11,465 nucleotides of DNA from Ephemerocybe angulata (GCA_013368325.1 JAACJK010000143.1:1-11465), one strand, 5' to 3'. Shown: positions 1-7,694, counted from the first letter of the stretch. The notes: generated by a model from the letters alone, not told the origin. Numbers and translations: made by a program.

Positions 1-585
1 AAGGTTCTCATAGGGGATAAAGCGGAGTTGGTGTGGTTGGATCCGTCTTGGTGCACTCGGGTGTTTTCGGTGGAAGTCAGCTATAGCATCCGCTGCGTTA
101 TCAACATTCCGTTCCGGTTCCCATGTTCGTTCTTCCTCAGGGTATCCAGCCCACTCAACGAGGTAATGGAGCTTCCCTCTGATGAACTTTGAGTCGTGGA
201 TAGCTTCAACTTCGTATCGTTCCTCCGTTTCGTCAACAGGTGGTGGTGGCGGTGGCTTTTGTTGAGAGGGGAATTCGGGCTTTTTGAACGGAGTTAGGAG
301 TGATTCGTTAAAGACAGGGTGGATGGATTTCCATTTCGGAGGGAGTTGGAGTTGGTACGCAGATTGCCCGATCTTCTTGACAATGGGGAATGGACCATAA
401 CGTTTATCCGAGAGTTTCCGAGAAGGACGAGTGATTGAGATGTTGGTTCCTTCAAGGTAAACCTTGTCACCAGGTTTGTAGTCTATGGCATCTCGGCGAT
501 GTCGGTCGTAGTTCTCCTTCATTTTCTCAGCTGCTGCCTTGAGGCTGGAACGGGCATCCTCATGTACTTGCTTCATTCGCGGCAA
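1..585 (-). pseudogene. Integrase C-terminal GPY/F module and chromodomain of Element A pol (partial, frame-shifted)
   Basis: My translation of the minus strand, in the frame with an ATG at 576, is open to position 1 with no stop, about 192 codons. It begins RMKQVHEDARSSLK, matching what normally follows the gypsy integrase core. It contains the integrase GPY/F-type motif KRYGPFPIVKK (about 402-370), a proline-rich linker (about 255-236), and a chromodomain (about 219-55) with ERYEVEAI, LVEWAGY and RTWEPE. The three aromatic-cage positions of HP1-type chromodomains look filled (Tyr at 216, Trp at 153, Trp at 123). This frame differs by one base from the integrase core frame, which stops at 560-562, so the two parts are not joined in this copy. 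The true C-terminus is off the window. Family knowledge: such chromodomains bind methylated histone H3 and target integration. Confidence 0.88.
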
Positions 586-3157
586 ACTGTTGCGCAGGCT
601 CCGACTTTACACGTGTCCGGGCTTCTTTTCCTTTCCAAGGGTGTTGTCCGGAGTTGAGGAAGAATGGGGAGTAGCCTGTTGCAGAGTGGACCTTGTCGTT
701 GTACGAGAAGACTGCTAATGGAAGCCATTCTGCCCAATCATCCTGTCGTTCGCTGATGAAGAGTCGGAGATACTGTTCAAGCTCTTGGTTGATACGCTCG
801 GTTTGTCCATCGGTTTGTGGGTGGAATGCAGTGGATCGGTTGTGCTTTATTCCCAGAAGAAGAAGTAGATCTGTCATGAAGTTGGAGACGAACTGGGTTC
901 CTCGATCACTGATGACCTTTTGGGGAAGACCGTGGTGTCGGAAAACATAGTCTCTGTATAGTTCGGCTACTCCTTTAGACGTCAGCTCGGTGGTTGTGGG
1001 TATGGCTTCGATCTTCTTGGAGAATCTGTCGACAATCACAAGTATGGCATTACTCCCGTTGGACTCGGGTAGTGGTCCGATCATATCGATAGAGACGATT
1101 TCCCAGGGCCTGGATGGAATCTCGTTTGGGACTAATGGGGCTGCTGGGGAAGTGCGTTTGGGTTTTGTCCTTTGACAGGCTTCACATCCTTCTACGTATC
1201 GTCGGATTGAGTCCTGGATCTTGGGCCACCAGTAGTTTCGAGTGATGAGTTCTCGGGTTTTGTACTGTCCCGGGTGTCCGGCGGTGGGGGCGTCATGGTG
1301 TTGTCTGATGATTTCTTCCCGCAGCTTCTTGTCTACTGGTACGTAAATCCGTCCTTTCCAGGTGATGATGCCATCTTCCGTTTCTTCCCATCCATCTTCC
1401 TTCTGTGAGAGCGCTTTTTCTACCGACTTGTCCCTATTCCTGCACACCTTCAAGATCCGTCGCATGATGTCTTGGTCTGTTTCGATGGAAAGCGCTCGGA
1501 ACCACTCGGATTTCAGGACCGTGACGTTTTCATTATCCTGTTCTCCTCTGTCATGGCCATCTCGTCTGGATAGGGCATCCGCCTTGGCCATGGTCCTCCC
1601 GGGTCGGTGATGGAGCGTGAAGTTGTAGTCCTGCATCTCAGTGGTCCATCTCGCTTGTCTCCGGTTGAGCTTCTGAGGCTTCCTAAAGTAGCTAAGGTTC
1701 TTGTGGTCTGTGTGACATTCGAAGATCTCCTCAGCTCCAAGTAGGTATTGTCTCCATTCGGATAGCGCAGTCATGATGGCGAGCAGTTCCTTATCGTAGA
1801 TCTCATAGTTCCGCTCCGTTGGGTTAAGGGCATGCGACAAGAATGCGATTGGTTTCCATTTCCCATCTAGCTGTTGCTGTGATAGGATGGCACCGATGGC
1901 GAAGTCTGATGCATCACATTCGATTCGGAATTTCCCTTTGTCGTTCGGCATGGTAAGTACAGGTGCCGTTGTGATTCTCCGTTTTATCTCCTTGAAGGCT
2001 TCCTCTTGCTCCTTTCCCCACTCCCATTCCTTCTTTCCCGTGAGTCCCGAGAGCGGTCTCGCTAGTCCTCCAAACCCTTCGATGAATCTTCGGTAGAAGT
2101 TGGCGAATCCCAAGAACTGCTGGACTCCTTTGACGGATGTCGGAGCTGGCCAGTCTCTGACGGCTTTGACCTTTTCTGGATCCATGCGAACTTTGTTGTG
2201 GGAGACGATGACTCCAAGGTATTCGACTTCCGTTTGTTCAAAGGAGCACTTGTCAGGCTTGGCAAATAGCTTGTATCGCCGTAGCCTTTCCAGAACTTTG
2301 GTGACTAGTTTCCGATGTTCCTCCAGAGTGTCTGTGAAGATCAGGATGTCGTCCATGTAGATGACAACGTGTCCATCATTGATGAGATCTCTGAAGAGGG
2401 CGTTCATCATGGTCTGGAATGTGGCGGGTGAGTTCTTGAGACCGAAGAACATGACGAGGGGTTCAAACAGCCCACGGTTAGTGCGGAAGGCTGCTTTCCA
2501 TTCATCTCCTTCTTTGATTCGGACGTTATTGAAACCCCATCGGATGTCGATCTTGGAATAGTACCGCGCTCCTCGGAGTTTGTCGATGAGTTCTTGGATG
2601 AGCGGAAGGGGATATCGATTGGTGATCGTAATCTCGTTCAACCGTCTGTAGTCCTGAACAGGTCGTAGGGTACCGTCTTTCTTTTTGACAAAGAAGAGGG
2701 GTGCTCCCATAGGTGATTTCGAGGGTCTGATCCTTCCTGTTTTGAGGTTCTCTTCCAGGAAAGCGTCTAGTTGCTTCTGCTCTTCTGGGTTCAGGGGATA
2801 GATTCGACTGTCCATTACTTCCGCTCCGGGTATGAGTTCGATCGCATGATCCCATGCTCGCCTTGGAGGGAGTTCATCAAAGGCTTCCTTTGAGAAGACG
2901 TCCTTGAAGCCATGATAGCATTTCGGGACTACTTCTTCAAATGTGCGTTCTTTGGTTGCCTTGTGCTTGGTTTCGGCAATCTTAGAGGCGGTGGTTTGGA
3001 AAGCCCTTATCTTGATTTCTCCTTGGATATCGATGGCTAGCAGTCGATCTCCGACTTCGATCTCTTCCCATTTGATCTCGTCTGATTCGGGGTCACCAGT
3101 TATGAGCGGCGTGCATTCGAGGGGCATCGGTTGAATAAGATCTCTTTCTTCTGCCAA
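560..3157 (-). pseudogene. pol: Reverse transcriptase, RNase H and integrase core of Element A pol
   Basis: This is an 865-codon open frame. Position 3157 is a TTG and not a real start; the frame is open back to a stop at 3217-3215 and must be fed from the protease frame. Numbering from 3157: RT spans about 105-330 (Asp204 in KIDIRWGFNN and the catalytic box YMDD at 267-270). RNase H spans about 408-530 (Asp415, Glu457, Asp484, Asp527). The integrase zinc domain has His621/His628 and Cys658/Cys661, and the catalytic core has Asp691, Asp751 and Glu787 with DD35E spacing. All key catalytic residues are present. The frame ends prematurely at AANEAST just after the core, while the expected continuation lies one base over. 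Its job is cDNA synthesis, removal of the RNA template and insertion. I call it a pseudogene because both joins to neighbouring domains are out of frame; programmed shifting or an assembly error are alternatives. Confidence 0.92.
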
Positions 3158-3807
3158 TCGATAGAGGGGTTGTGCTTCTCCAGCCAGTCCATTCCTAGGA
3201 AGATCTTCGACTTGTCAAGGTTCGAAACAGCTAGCTCAATGCGTTCCGTGTGGTCCTTGATTTTGATGAAGAGTTCCACTACTTCGGTAATGGGTCCGTT
3301 GTTGTTTGGACTTCCATCAGCATTATAGACTGGTATAGGAAGGGGTAGCTGCCGCGTGTTGATCCCTTCTTCTTTGACGAATGCAGCATCGATACAACTT
3401 CCGGTAGACCCACAATCGATAAGACCTTCGATAGAGAAGCTTCGCTTATCATCGCGCGTGCTTGCGACAATGTTGGCTGTAAGCTGTCTGTCCGTCCTTA
3501 AACTCCTTATGTATTGTTTGGGAGTTGCAAGACCGTTCAGTGCTTCTACTACTTCGGTGTCTGTGAGCTTTCGGAGTTTGGCAACGAGTTCATCTCCTAC
3601 TTCTCGGACCTTCTTGTGATGTGTCCATGCAAGAAGAAGTCCTACTGCTCGATCGGGGCTATCATCAAGTCGCTGTGCGACCCATTCTGCCGTTCCTGGT
3701 TTTCCTTTCTTTCCTTTAAATCTGCCCTGGTTCTCTGATTCTTCGTCGAAATATAATTTATTGGGGATGGGGCATATTACGTCGGGTATCAGAATCTGAG
3801 AGTCCAT
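3100..3807 (-). CDS. Retroviral-type aspartic protease segment of Element A pol
   Basis: This 235-codon frame starts at an ATG 35 bases past the first base of the Gag stop codon, but it is also open upstream to a stop at 3873-3871, so it overlaps the end of gag in the -1 frame. The active-site motif is LIDCGSTG with Asp131. The second signature FLGMDWLEKHNPSIDW (about 203-218) is the flap-distal and helix region typical of gypsy proteases. The active site reads Asp-Cys-Gly rather than Asp-Ser/Thr-Gly. Residues 1-120 form a charged linker typical of the Gag-protease junction in fungal gypsy elements. The frame ends 13 residues after IDWQKKEILF, and the RT frame overlaps it by 58 bases in the -1 frame. 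Role: cleavage of the Gag and Gag-Pol polyproteins inside the particle. Confidence 0.87.
   Translation of the reverse strand: MDSQILIPDVICPIPNKLYFDEESENQGRFKGKKGKPGTAEWVAQRLDDSPDRAVGLLLAWTHHKKVREVGDELVAKLRKLTDTEVVEALNGLATPKQYIRSLRTDRQLTANIVASTRDDKRSFSIEGLIDCGSTGSCIDAAFVKEEGINTRQLPLPIPVYNADGSPNNNGPITEVVELFIKIKDHTERIELAVSNLDKSKIFLGMDWLEKHNPSIDWQKKEILFNRCPSNARRS
3113..3139 (-). repeat. RNA-strand near-homopolymer at the protease/RT frame change (four C run)
   Basis: Around the protease-RT overlap the minus strand reads CGATGCCCCTCGAATGC. The conserved FNRCP end of the protease module is in the protease frame, and LECTPLI follows in the RT frame. The two meet exactly at the run of four C (3124-3121). 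Loss of one C from an ancestral run of five would explain the break. This is an inference from domain continuity. Confidence 0.5.
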
Positions 3808-3839
3808 GACCAGCTCGCTTGGGCGTTCGAGTGGTCCCT

Positions 3840-3870
3840 TTAAAAATCCTTCAACTTGGCTTTGAGGGCC
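3840..3870 (-). promoter_or_regulatory. Candidate -1 frameshift window between gag and protease
   Basis: The Gag stop (TAA, 3842-3840) and the protease frame overlap only between 3870 and 3840. Inside this window the minus strand has a run of five T followed by three A (3846-3839). Gag reads GAT TTT TAA, and a one-base slip back on TTT enters the protease frame. It is not a textbook X XXY YYZ heptamer in phase. Reinitiation at the ATG at 3807 is the alternative. Confidence 0.45.
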
Positions 3871-4994
3871 TCAATCTCGGATTCGGGCATAGCGGAAAGG
3901 TCGAAGTCGTTGACGCGGGTGTACTGGGGAGGGGCAGTGGTGTCTTTGGCGAATGGGGCAAAGGGCTTCTTGTTGGGGGACTTGCAGTCGGCAATCTTGT
4001 GTCCTTTGGCCTTGCAGTAGGCGCAGCTGACGTCGGGTACAGCCTGCCTGCAGGAGTCGGATCGGTGACCGGGTTTCCCACAAGTGTAGCAGATGAGAGG
4101 GGAGCGATTGCGATCTATGTCCATGGCGTTGGGGTCGCGAGCCGGGGTTGTGGCATAGTGCGTGGGTCGATTGTTCTCCCTTGGAGTCCATCTCCTTTGG
4201 GTGGTCTGTTCATTGTTTCGTTCTCCTTTTGATAGGCGGAACTGTCTGTCCAGGGTGCATGCCTTCTTGGCCCAATCATCCAGTGTCGTAGGCATCGGGA
4301 TCAGTCCATAGATCTTATCCCTGAGTGCCTTGTTCAGTCCTCGCTTGTATTCGGCAAGCATGGCCGGTTCATTATATCCAGACTGGGTCGAGTATCCCTG
4401 GAAGAGGATAGTATACTCTTCGCAGGTGGAGCTGCCTTGGACCAGGGTGCGCATCTTGTCAATGGCGGCTTCCGAGACGTTCTGGATGACGAAGTGGCTG
4501 TTGAACGTAACGACGAATTGCTTCCAGTTCTTGAAGTAGGTCGGTTCGTCAGCTGTCGGTTCGTGGTTCCTCATGAAAGTTCTCTGGCTGTCCGCCCAAT
4601 GACTGGCCATGTCGTTGGTTCCTCCTTTGATCTTGGAAAGGGCGAAAATGATCCGTTGCTTTGCGTCGTCGACTTCCATGATGTCGTAGTACATTTCCAG
4701 TTCTGCAATGAAGCCTCCTGCTCTTTCAGGAGCTCCATTGAATTCTTTCGGGGGGTCGGGTTTCAGTTTCTTGAGCGCAGAAGTGGCTCGTTGCTTGGCA
4801 AGTTCCTCGGCGAGTTGGGTCTGTCTTTGGGTGAGGACGGCCTGTTCATCGGAGGCTGCAGCGAGGTTGGTTGCTGCAGTGGAGAGTTGTGTGGTGCTTC
4901 GGTCGAAGGTTGTTGCAAAGGAGGCGACGATACTTCCAAGATTGGTCATAGTCGATGCCAGGGTGGCCATAGCGGCTTGGAGGGCTTCTGCCAT
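3840..4994 (-). CDS. gag: Gag polyprotein of Element A with two CCHC zinc knuckles
   Basis: This 384-codon ORF runs from an ATG at 4994 to TAA at 3842-3840, a normal size for fungal gypsy Gag. Residues 1-75 are rich in Ala, Ser, Thr and Gln and may form a helical or coiled segment. Residues about 80-255 form the capsid-like retrotransposon Gag domain (FNGAPERAGGFIAELEMYY, SHWADSQRTF, FFQGYSTQ-like and YKRGLNKALRDKI stretches). The linker contains DPNAMDIDRNR. Two nucleocapsid zinc knuckles follow, both with exact CX2CX4HX4C spacing: 302-315 (CYTCGKPGHRSDSC) and 324-337 (CAYCKAKGHKIADC). The C-terminus is short and acidic, then lysine-rich. Gag assembles the virus-like particle and packages element RNA. 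This ORF is intact, so the copy could still supply Gag. Confidence 0.95.
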   Translation of the reverse strand: MAEALQAAMATLASTMTNLGSIVASFATTFDRSTTQLSTAATNLAAASDEQAVLTQRQTQLAEELAKQRATSALKKLKPDPPKEFNGAPERAGGFIAELEMYYDIMEVDDAKQRIIFALSKIKGGTNDMASHWADSQRTFMRNHEPTADEPTYFKNWKQFVVTFNSHFVIQNVSEAAIDKMRTLVQGSSTCEEYTILFQGYSTQSGYNEPAMLAEYKRGLNKALRDKIYGLIPMPTTLDDWAKKACTLDRQFRLSKGERNNEQTTQRRWTPRENNRPTHYATTPARDPNAMDIDRNRSPLICYTCGKPGHRSDSCRQAVPDVSCAYCKAKGHKIADCKSPNKKPFAPFAKDTTAPPQYTRVNDFDLSAMPESEIEALKAKLKDF

Positions 4995-5149
4995 GATAGG
5001 CGATGTGGGATAGGGGGTTGCTTGTGCGGATACTCGGTCCGATCCTATGCGTCAGGCTGCAGGATATACCGTACAGTCTACGCAATGCAATTTGCTTGAG
5101 GTCGTGGAGATCGAGTTGCTATCTCCGAGATGGCGACTCTTACGGAATG
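4995..5149 (-). other. Untranslated leader of Element A between the LTR and gag
   Basis: No convincing ORF lies here. It holds a near-perfect inverted repeat at 5113-5139, annotated separately. I could not identify a tRNA primer binding site next to a plausible LTR end. The only TGG-starting match on the minus strand nearby is TGGTAACCGGTACTC (5280-5266), and it is not preceded by a CA terminus. The inner LTR boundary is therefore uncertain and this segment could be longer or shorter. Confidence 0.5.
5113..5139. repeat. Inverted repeat with 13-base arms and a one-base centre
   Basis: The arms are GAGTTGCTATCTC (5113-5125) and GAGATGGCGACTC (5127-5139) around C5126. Eleven of 13 positions are complementary. 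The other two are T/G, which can wobble-pair in a plus-strand transcript but become C/A mismatches in element-sense RNA. It sits in the leader about 120 bases before gag, where retroelements often carry packaging or dimer-initiation structures. That function is only a guess. Confidence 0.6.
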
Positions 5150-6055
5150 TGTCTACGTAGACTAGAGTGACCGTTGACAAACTACAAAGGGCCTAATTGG
5201 GCAAGAGAAAAGGGGTAAAAGGGGAATTTGTAAACTAAGCCCGAGCCGTAGCTCTTGATCGCTCTGAGTACCGGTTACCAGGTCCTTAGCTTCCCGTTAT
5301 CGAAGATCACAACGAACGGGGAAGATCAGAAGTCTGGGCCTCTCACAGTGGGGCTTCTACGCTACGTGCTTAAGACCTAAAGTCTCGCGCTCTCCAAGGT
5401 GCTGCCTCCTACAGAGGGGCGTTGCTTGGGATAAAAGAGGATAGTGTGAAAATGGAATAAGGGAACACACGCCTAGGCGCGGGCAAGGTTTGATGGTTGT
5501 TGAGAGTGGTGATGGCGTCGAGGATCGAGGTGATCGGCGACGAAGGAAGTCTTTAGCTATTGTCAGCGAACGACCAGTCTGGTGCGCTGCTAACCCTAAC
5601 TTAGGACAGAAGACGAGAGAGAGAGAAAAGAGATAAGAGAATCAAGGCGAGAGACTTGTAGACAAGGCCGTGATATTGACCAGCTAAAGACTGGGGAAAT
5701 ACAGTGAGGTCTACCTAGGTTATATACTGCTATGCTTCGTGACTGTGACGTGACTATGGCTATACGAGGCTGTACATACTGTGCAGAAGCTGTGGAACGC
5801 TATGTAAGGAATGACCGTGTATGAGTCGAAGAGCTGTGCGAGTGCTGTGCATATGATGTCATGCTGACTGAGGTGCTGACTGATGCTGTGTTGGTCCCGT
5901 GATGTAACAGGTGACCTGTGCATGTGATCGCACGTGCTGTGTCACGTGATCGAGACGCGTCTTGTAATAATAGAAAAGTAGAGAAATGAAAGACGAGAAA
6001 TAAAGAAAAAGAAAAGGAAAAGGAAAAGAATAAATAGATCATCCAGGTCGTAACA
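5150..6055 (-). repeat. 5' LTR of Element A (outer end firm, inner end tentative)
   Basis: The outer end is clear: the minus strand starts TGTTACGACC at 6055, the exact inverse of the terminal GGTCGTAACA of the Element B LTR, and it abuts coding sequence of another element. The inner end is tentative. A minus-strand TACGTAGACA ending at 5150 is an imperfect inverse match, giving about 906 bp. On the minus strand the LTR holds a pyrimidine-rich block near its start (opposite purine-rich 5972-6036), two CACGTG boxes (5931-5936, 5943-5948), an interrupted palindrome (5907-5919), a direct repeat TGCTGACTGA (5862-5871, 5874-5883), a TATA box, and a CT-rich run (opposite 5612-5643). I saw no protein-coding content here. 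Confidence 0.7.
5720..5726 (-). promoter_or_regulatory. TATA box of the Element A LTR promoter
   Basis: The minus strand reads GTATATAACC, a clean TATATAA. It lies about 330 bases inside the LTR start and 725 bases upstream of the gag ATG. Transcription would start roughly 30 bases further on (near 5690), before the CT-rich tract. This is motif evidence only. Confidence 0.5.
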
Positions 6056-7269
6056 TCCTCTTACCTGACCCAACACGCCCCTTCCAAATCGAAGCAGATG
6101 CTTCCAAACATGCCTCGGGAGCTGTGCTGACTCAGTTGGATGACAACGGTGCTCGCCATCCAGTATGCTTCCTTTCCCAGACCTTCAATTCCGCCGAACG
6201 CAACTACGAGATCTACGACAGAGAACTGCTGGCCATTGTCAGAGCCCTTGAAGCATGGCGCCATTTCATCCAAGGATCTCCTTTCGTCACCACCATCTAC
6301 TCCGACCATCAGAATCTACTCTATTGGAAAAACCCACAGAAACTAAGTCCCCGCCAGAGCCGAGCCTTTCTCACCCTGTCTAAATACGACTTCGAGCTGA
6401 AACACCAACCGGGATCCAAGATGTACCAATCCGACGCACTCTCCCGACGACCCGACCTGTGCCAAGATGATGGAGAACAAGAAGAAGTTACAATGCTACC
6501 ACCAGAACTATTCGTGAACCTCATCGACACAGTCCTCCAAGACGAAATCCTGCAGAAGACGACCTCCGACCCTAATGTTACCCAAACCCTTCAACTTCTC
6601 CTTAACTACAATCCATCAATCCATCGGAAAGACCTGAAAGATTGGACAATCGAGACAAAAGATGGTGGCCACATACTGTTCCGACTCGGAAAAGCTTACG
6701 TACCGGACGACCCCGAACTCCGACGCAAGATTGTGCGTGCCCATCACGACTCCCCCACCATTGGCCACCCTGGAGGACTAGGCACCTTCAACGCCGTCCG
6801 CGAAAACTATTGGTGGCCAGCCATGAGGATTTTCATAAAGTCTTTTGTCGAAGGATGTGCCCAGTGTCAGCAATTCAAGATTAATCGCCAACCCACGAAG
6901 CCGACTCTTTTACCCATCACTGCCCCGGAAAGCAACAGACCATTCACACAGCTATGCATGGATTTTATCACCGATCTCCCTCCATCCAACGGCTTCGACT
7001 CAATCATGGTCGTGGTCGACCATGGCCTTTCGAAGGGGGTAGTTTTCGAACCCTGCAACAAGACCATCACATCAGATCAAGCCGCTGAAGTTCTGACACG
7101 CCGGATCTTTACCAATTACGGCCTACCTGACAAGATCATCTCTGACAGAGGCCCCCAATTCGCTGCAAAGACATTCAGAGACCTCCTGACCCGCCTCGGA
7201 ATCGACTCCTCTCTCTCCACCGCCTTCCACCCACAAACCGACGGAGGTACAGAACGAGTGAATCAAGAA
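6056..7269 (+). pseudogene. pol: RNase H and integrase fragment of Element B pol
   Basis: The frame is open from the Element A junction. There is no real start codon; the first in-frame alternative codon, GTG at 6124, is an internal Val. RNase H shows FQIEADASKHASGAVLTQ, NYEIYDRELLAI, YSDHQNL and QSDALSRR, so its Asp/Glu/Asp/Asp set is intact. The integrase zinc domain shows HHDSPTIGHPG and CAQCQ. The catalytic core has Asp at 6961, Asp at 7144 and Glu at 7252, with exact DD35E spacing. It carries VVVDHGLSKG where Element A has VIVDRFSKK, so the two belong to different gypsy lineages. Straight after TERVNQE homology to integrase ends. The open frame runs on to a stop at 7453-7455, but residues after about 7269 are unlike any integrase and are out of phase with a better frame. 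The gene lacks its RT end and its integrase C-terminus. Confidence 0.9.
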
Positions 7270-7660
7270 CAGCCTGGCCACCTTCGGCAAGGTCCACACA
7301 AGGGACCTCTCCACTGTCCAGAGAGCCGAGAGGAAAGGAATCTCCTGCTCATCCTGCCACAGGCCAGGCCACAAGAGCTGCGACCACGTTGGTTGGATAT
7401 GCCGACACTGCTGCAAGAAAGCCCCCAACCACCTGCCGTGGGAATGCCCCCGTAAACCTACGAACAAGAAGGCTGCCCGTCGTCTTGCGAAACTCAGAGA
7501 CAACGGCTGGGGACCCAACTGCTCCCCAGGATGGGGAGGAGAGAAGTACATAGCCGACTACGACAACGCCCGCCATGATGCCGACTACCAGAACTGGCAC
7601 TACGACAACGACCACGACGACTGGCAGGGCACCGACGCCGAATGGAACATGTGCACTTAG
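7262..7660 (+). CDS. Gag-like zinc-knuckle C-terminal fragment, fused after the integrase core
   Basis: In the frame after the stop at 7259-7261, the sequence is open for 132 codons to TAG at 7658-7660. No ATG begins it, so it is the 3' end of a longer protein. Cysteine and histidine residues from 7346 to 7447 form two CCHC-like clusters: CSSCHRPGHKSC (CX2CX4HX2C) and CRHCCKKAPNHLPWEC (CX2CX6HX4C). Both depart slightly from the standard CX2CX4HX4C. A basic stretch (PRKPTNKKAARRLAK) comes next, then a Trp/Gly patch (GWGPNCSPGWGGEK) and an acidic, Tyr/Asp/His-rich tail. It sits where the integrase C-terminus should be, just before the polypurine tract. I read it as the nucleocapsid end of a Gag-type protein joined by deletion or template switching. 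A zinc-binding domain of another retroelement ORF is possible. Confidence 0.65.
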   Translation: MKNSLATFGKVHTRDLSTVQRAERKGISCSSCHRPGHKSCDHVGWICRHCCKKAPNHLPWECPRKPTNKKAARRLAKLRDNGWGPNCSPGWGGEKYIADYDNARHDADYQNWHYDNDHDDWQGTDAEWNMCT

Positions 7661-7663
7661 TCT

Positions 7664-7680
7664 TCGATGCTGGGCATCGA
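7664..7680. repeat. Perfect hairpin just before the polypurine tract
   Basis: TCGATGC (7664-7670) and GCATCGA (7674-7680) form a perfect 7-bp stem with a TGG loop. It begins three bases after the TAG stop and ends four bases before the polypurine tract. It may mark the 3' untranslated end of Element B. Its function is unknown. Confidence 0.65.
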
Positions 7681-7684
7681 CGAT

Positions 7685-7694
7685 AAGAAGGGGG
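7685..7694 (+). other. Polypurine tract (plus-strand primer site) of Element B
   Basis: AAGAAGGGGG followed by TAA directly precedes the LTR start TGTTACG at 7698. A purine run just upstream of the 3' LTR is the standard RNase H-resistant primer for plus-strand cDNA synthesis. Its presence fixes the orientation and the LTR boundary. Confidence 0.85.

Larger units (their letters stand above)
1..6055 (-). mobile_element. Element A: Ty3/gypsy chromovirus-type LTR retrotransposon, 3' end off window
   Basis: The domain order on the minus strand is LTR, leader, Gag with two zinc knuckles, aspartic protease, RT, RNase H, integrase and chromodomain. This is the Ty3/gypsy (Metaviridae) chromovirus order. 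The outer end is set by the LTR terminus TGTTACGACC (read from 6055 on the minus strand), which directly abuts foreign plus-strand RNase H coding sequence of another element. The 3' LTR and the pol stop lie left of position 1. Two unexpected frame changes in pol suggest a non-autonomous or decayed copy, although the long intact frames imply that it is fairly young. Confidence 0.93.

Noticed and set aside
3155..3157. TTG at 3157 as the start of the RT protein
   Set aside because: TTG is not a normal start in fungi, the frame is open further upstream, and pol is expected to be made as a fusion with the protease.
3819..4232. Plus-strand ORF of 137 codons, and other ORFs opposite gag and pol
   Set aside because: Antisense shadows of clearly identified gag and pol domains, with no recognisable domain of their own.
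5266..5280. tRNA primer binding site TGGTAACCGGTACTC on the minus strand
   Set aside because: It begins with TGG, but the preceding bases are AAGGACC with no CA LTR end, and I cannot match it confidently to a tRNA 3' end.
5587..5600. Telomere-like CTAACCCTAAC
   Set aside because: Only about one and a half TTAGGG units inside the LTR of Element A. This is easily chance.
5720..6042. Short minus-strand ORFs (67 and 80 codons) in the LTR
   Set aside because: Low-complexity Ser/Phe/His-rich translations of LTR sequence lying across the promoter region, with no domain and no coding signature.
7270..7455. Continuation of the Element B integrase frame to the stop at 7455
   Set aside because: The residues are Pro/Arg-rich and unlike the integrase C-terminus. 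The alternative frame here encodes ordered zinc-binding clusters and continues to 7660.
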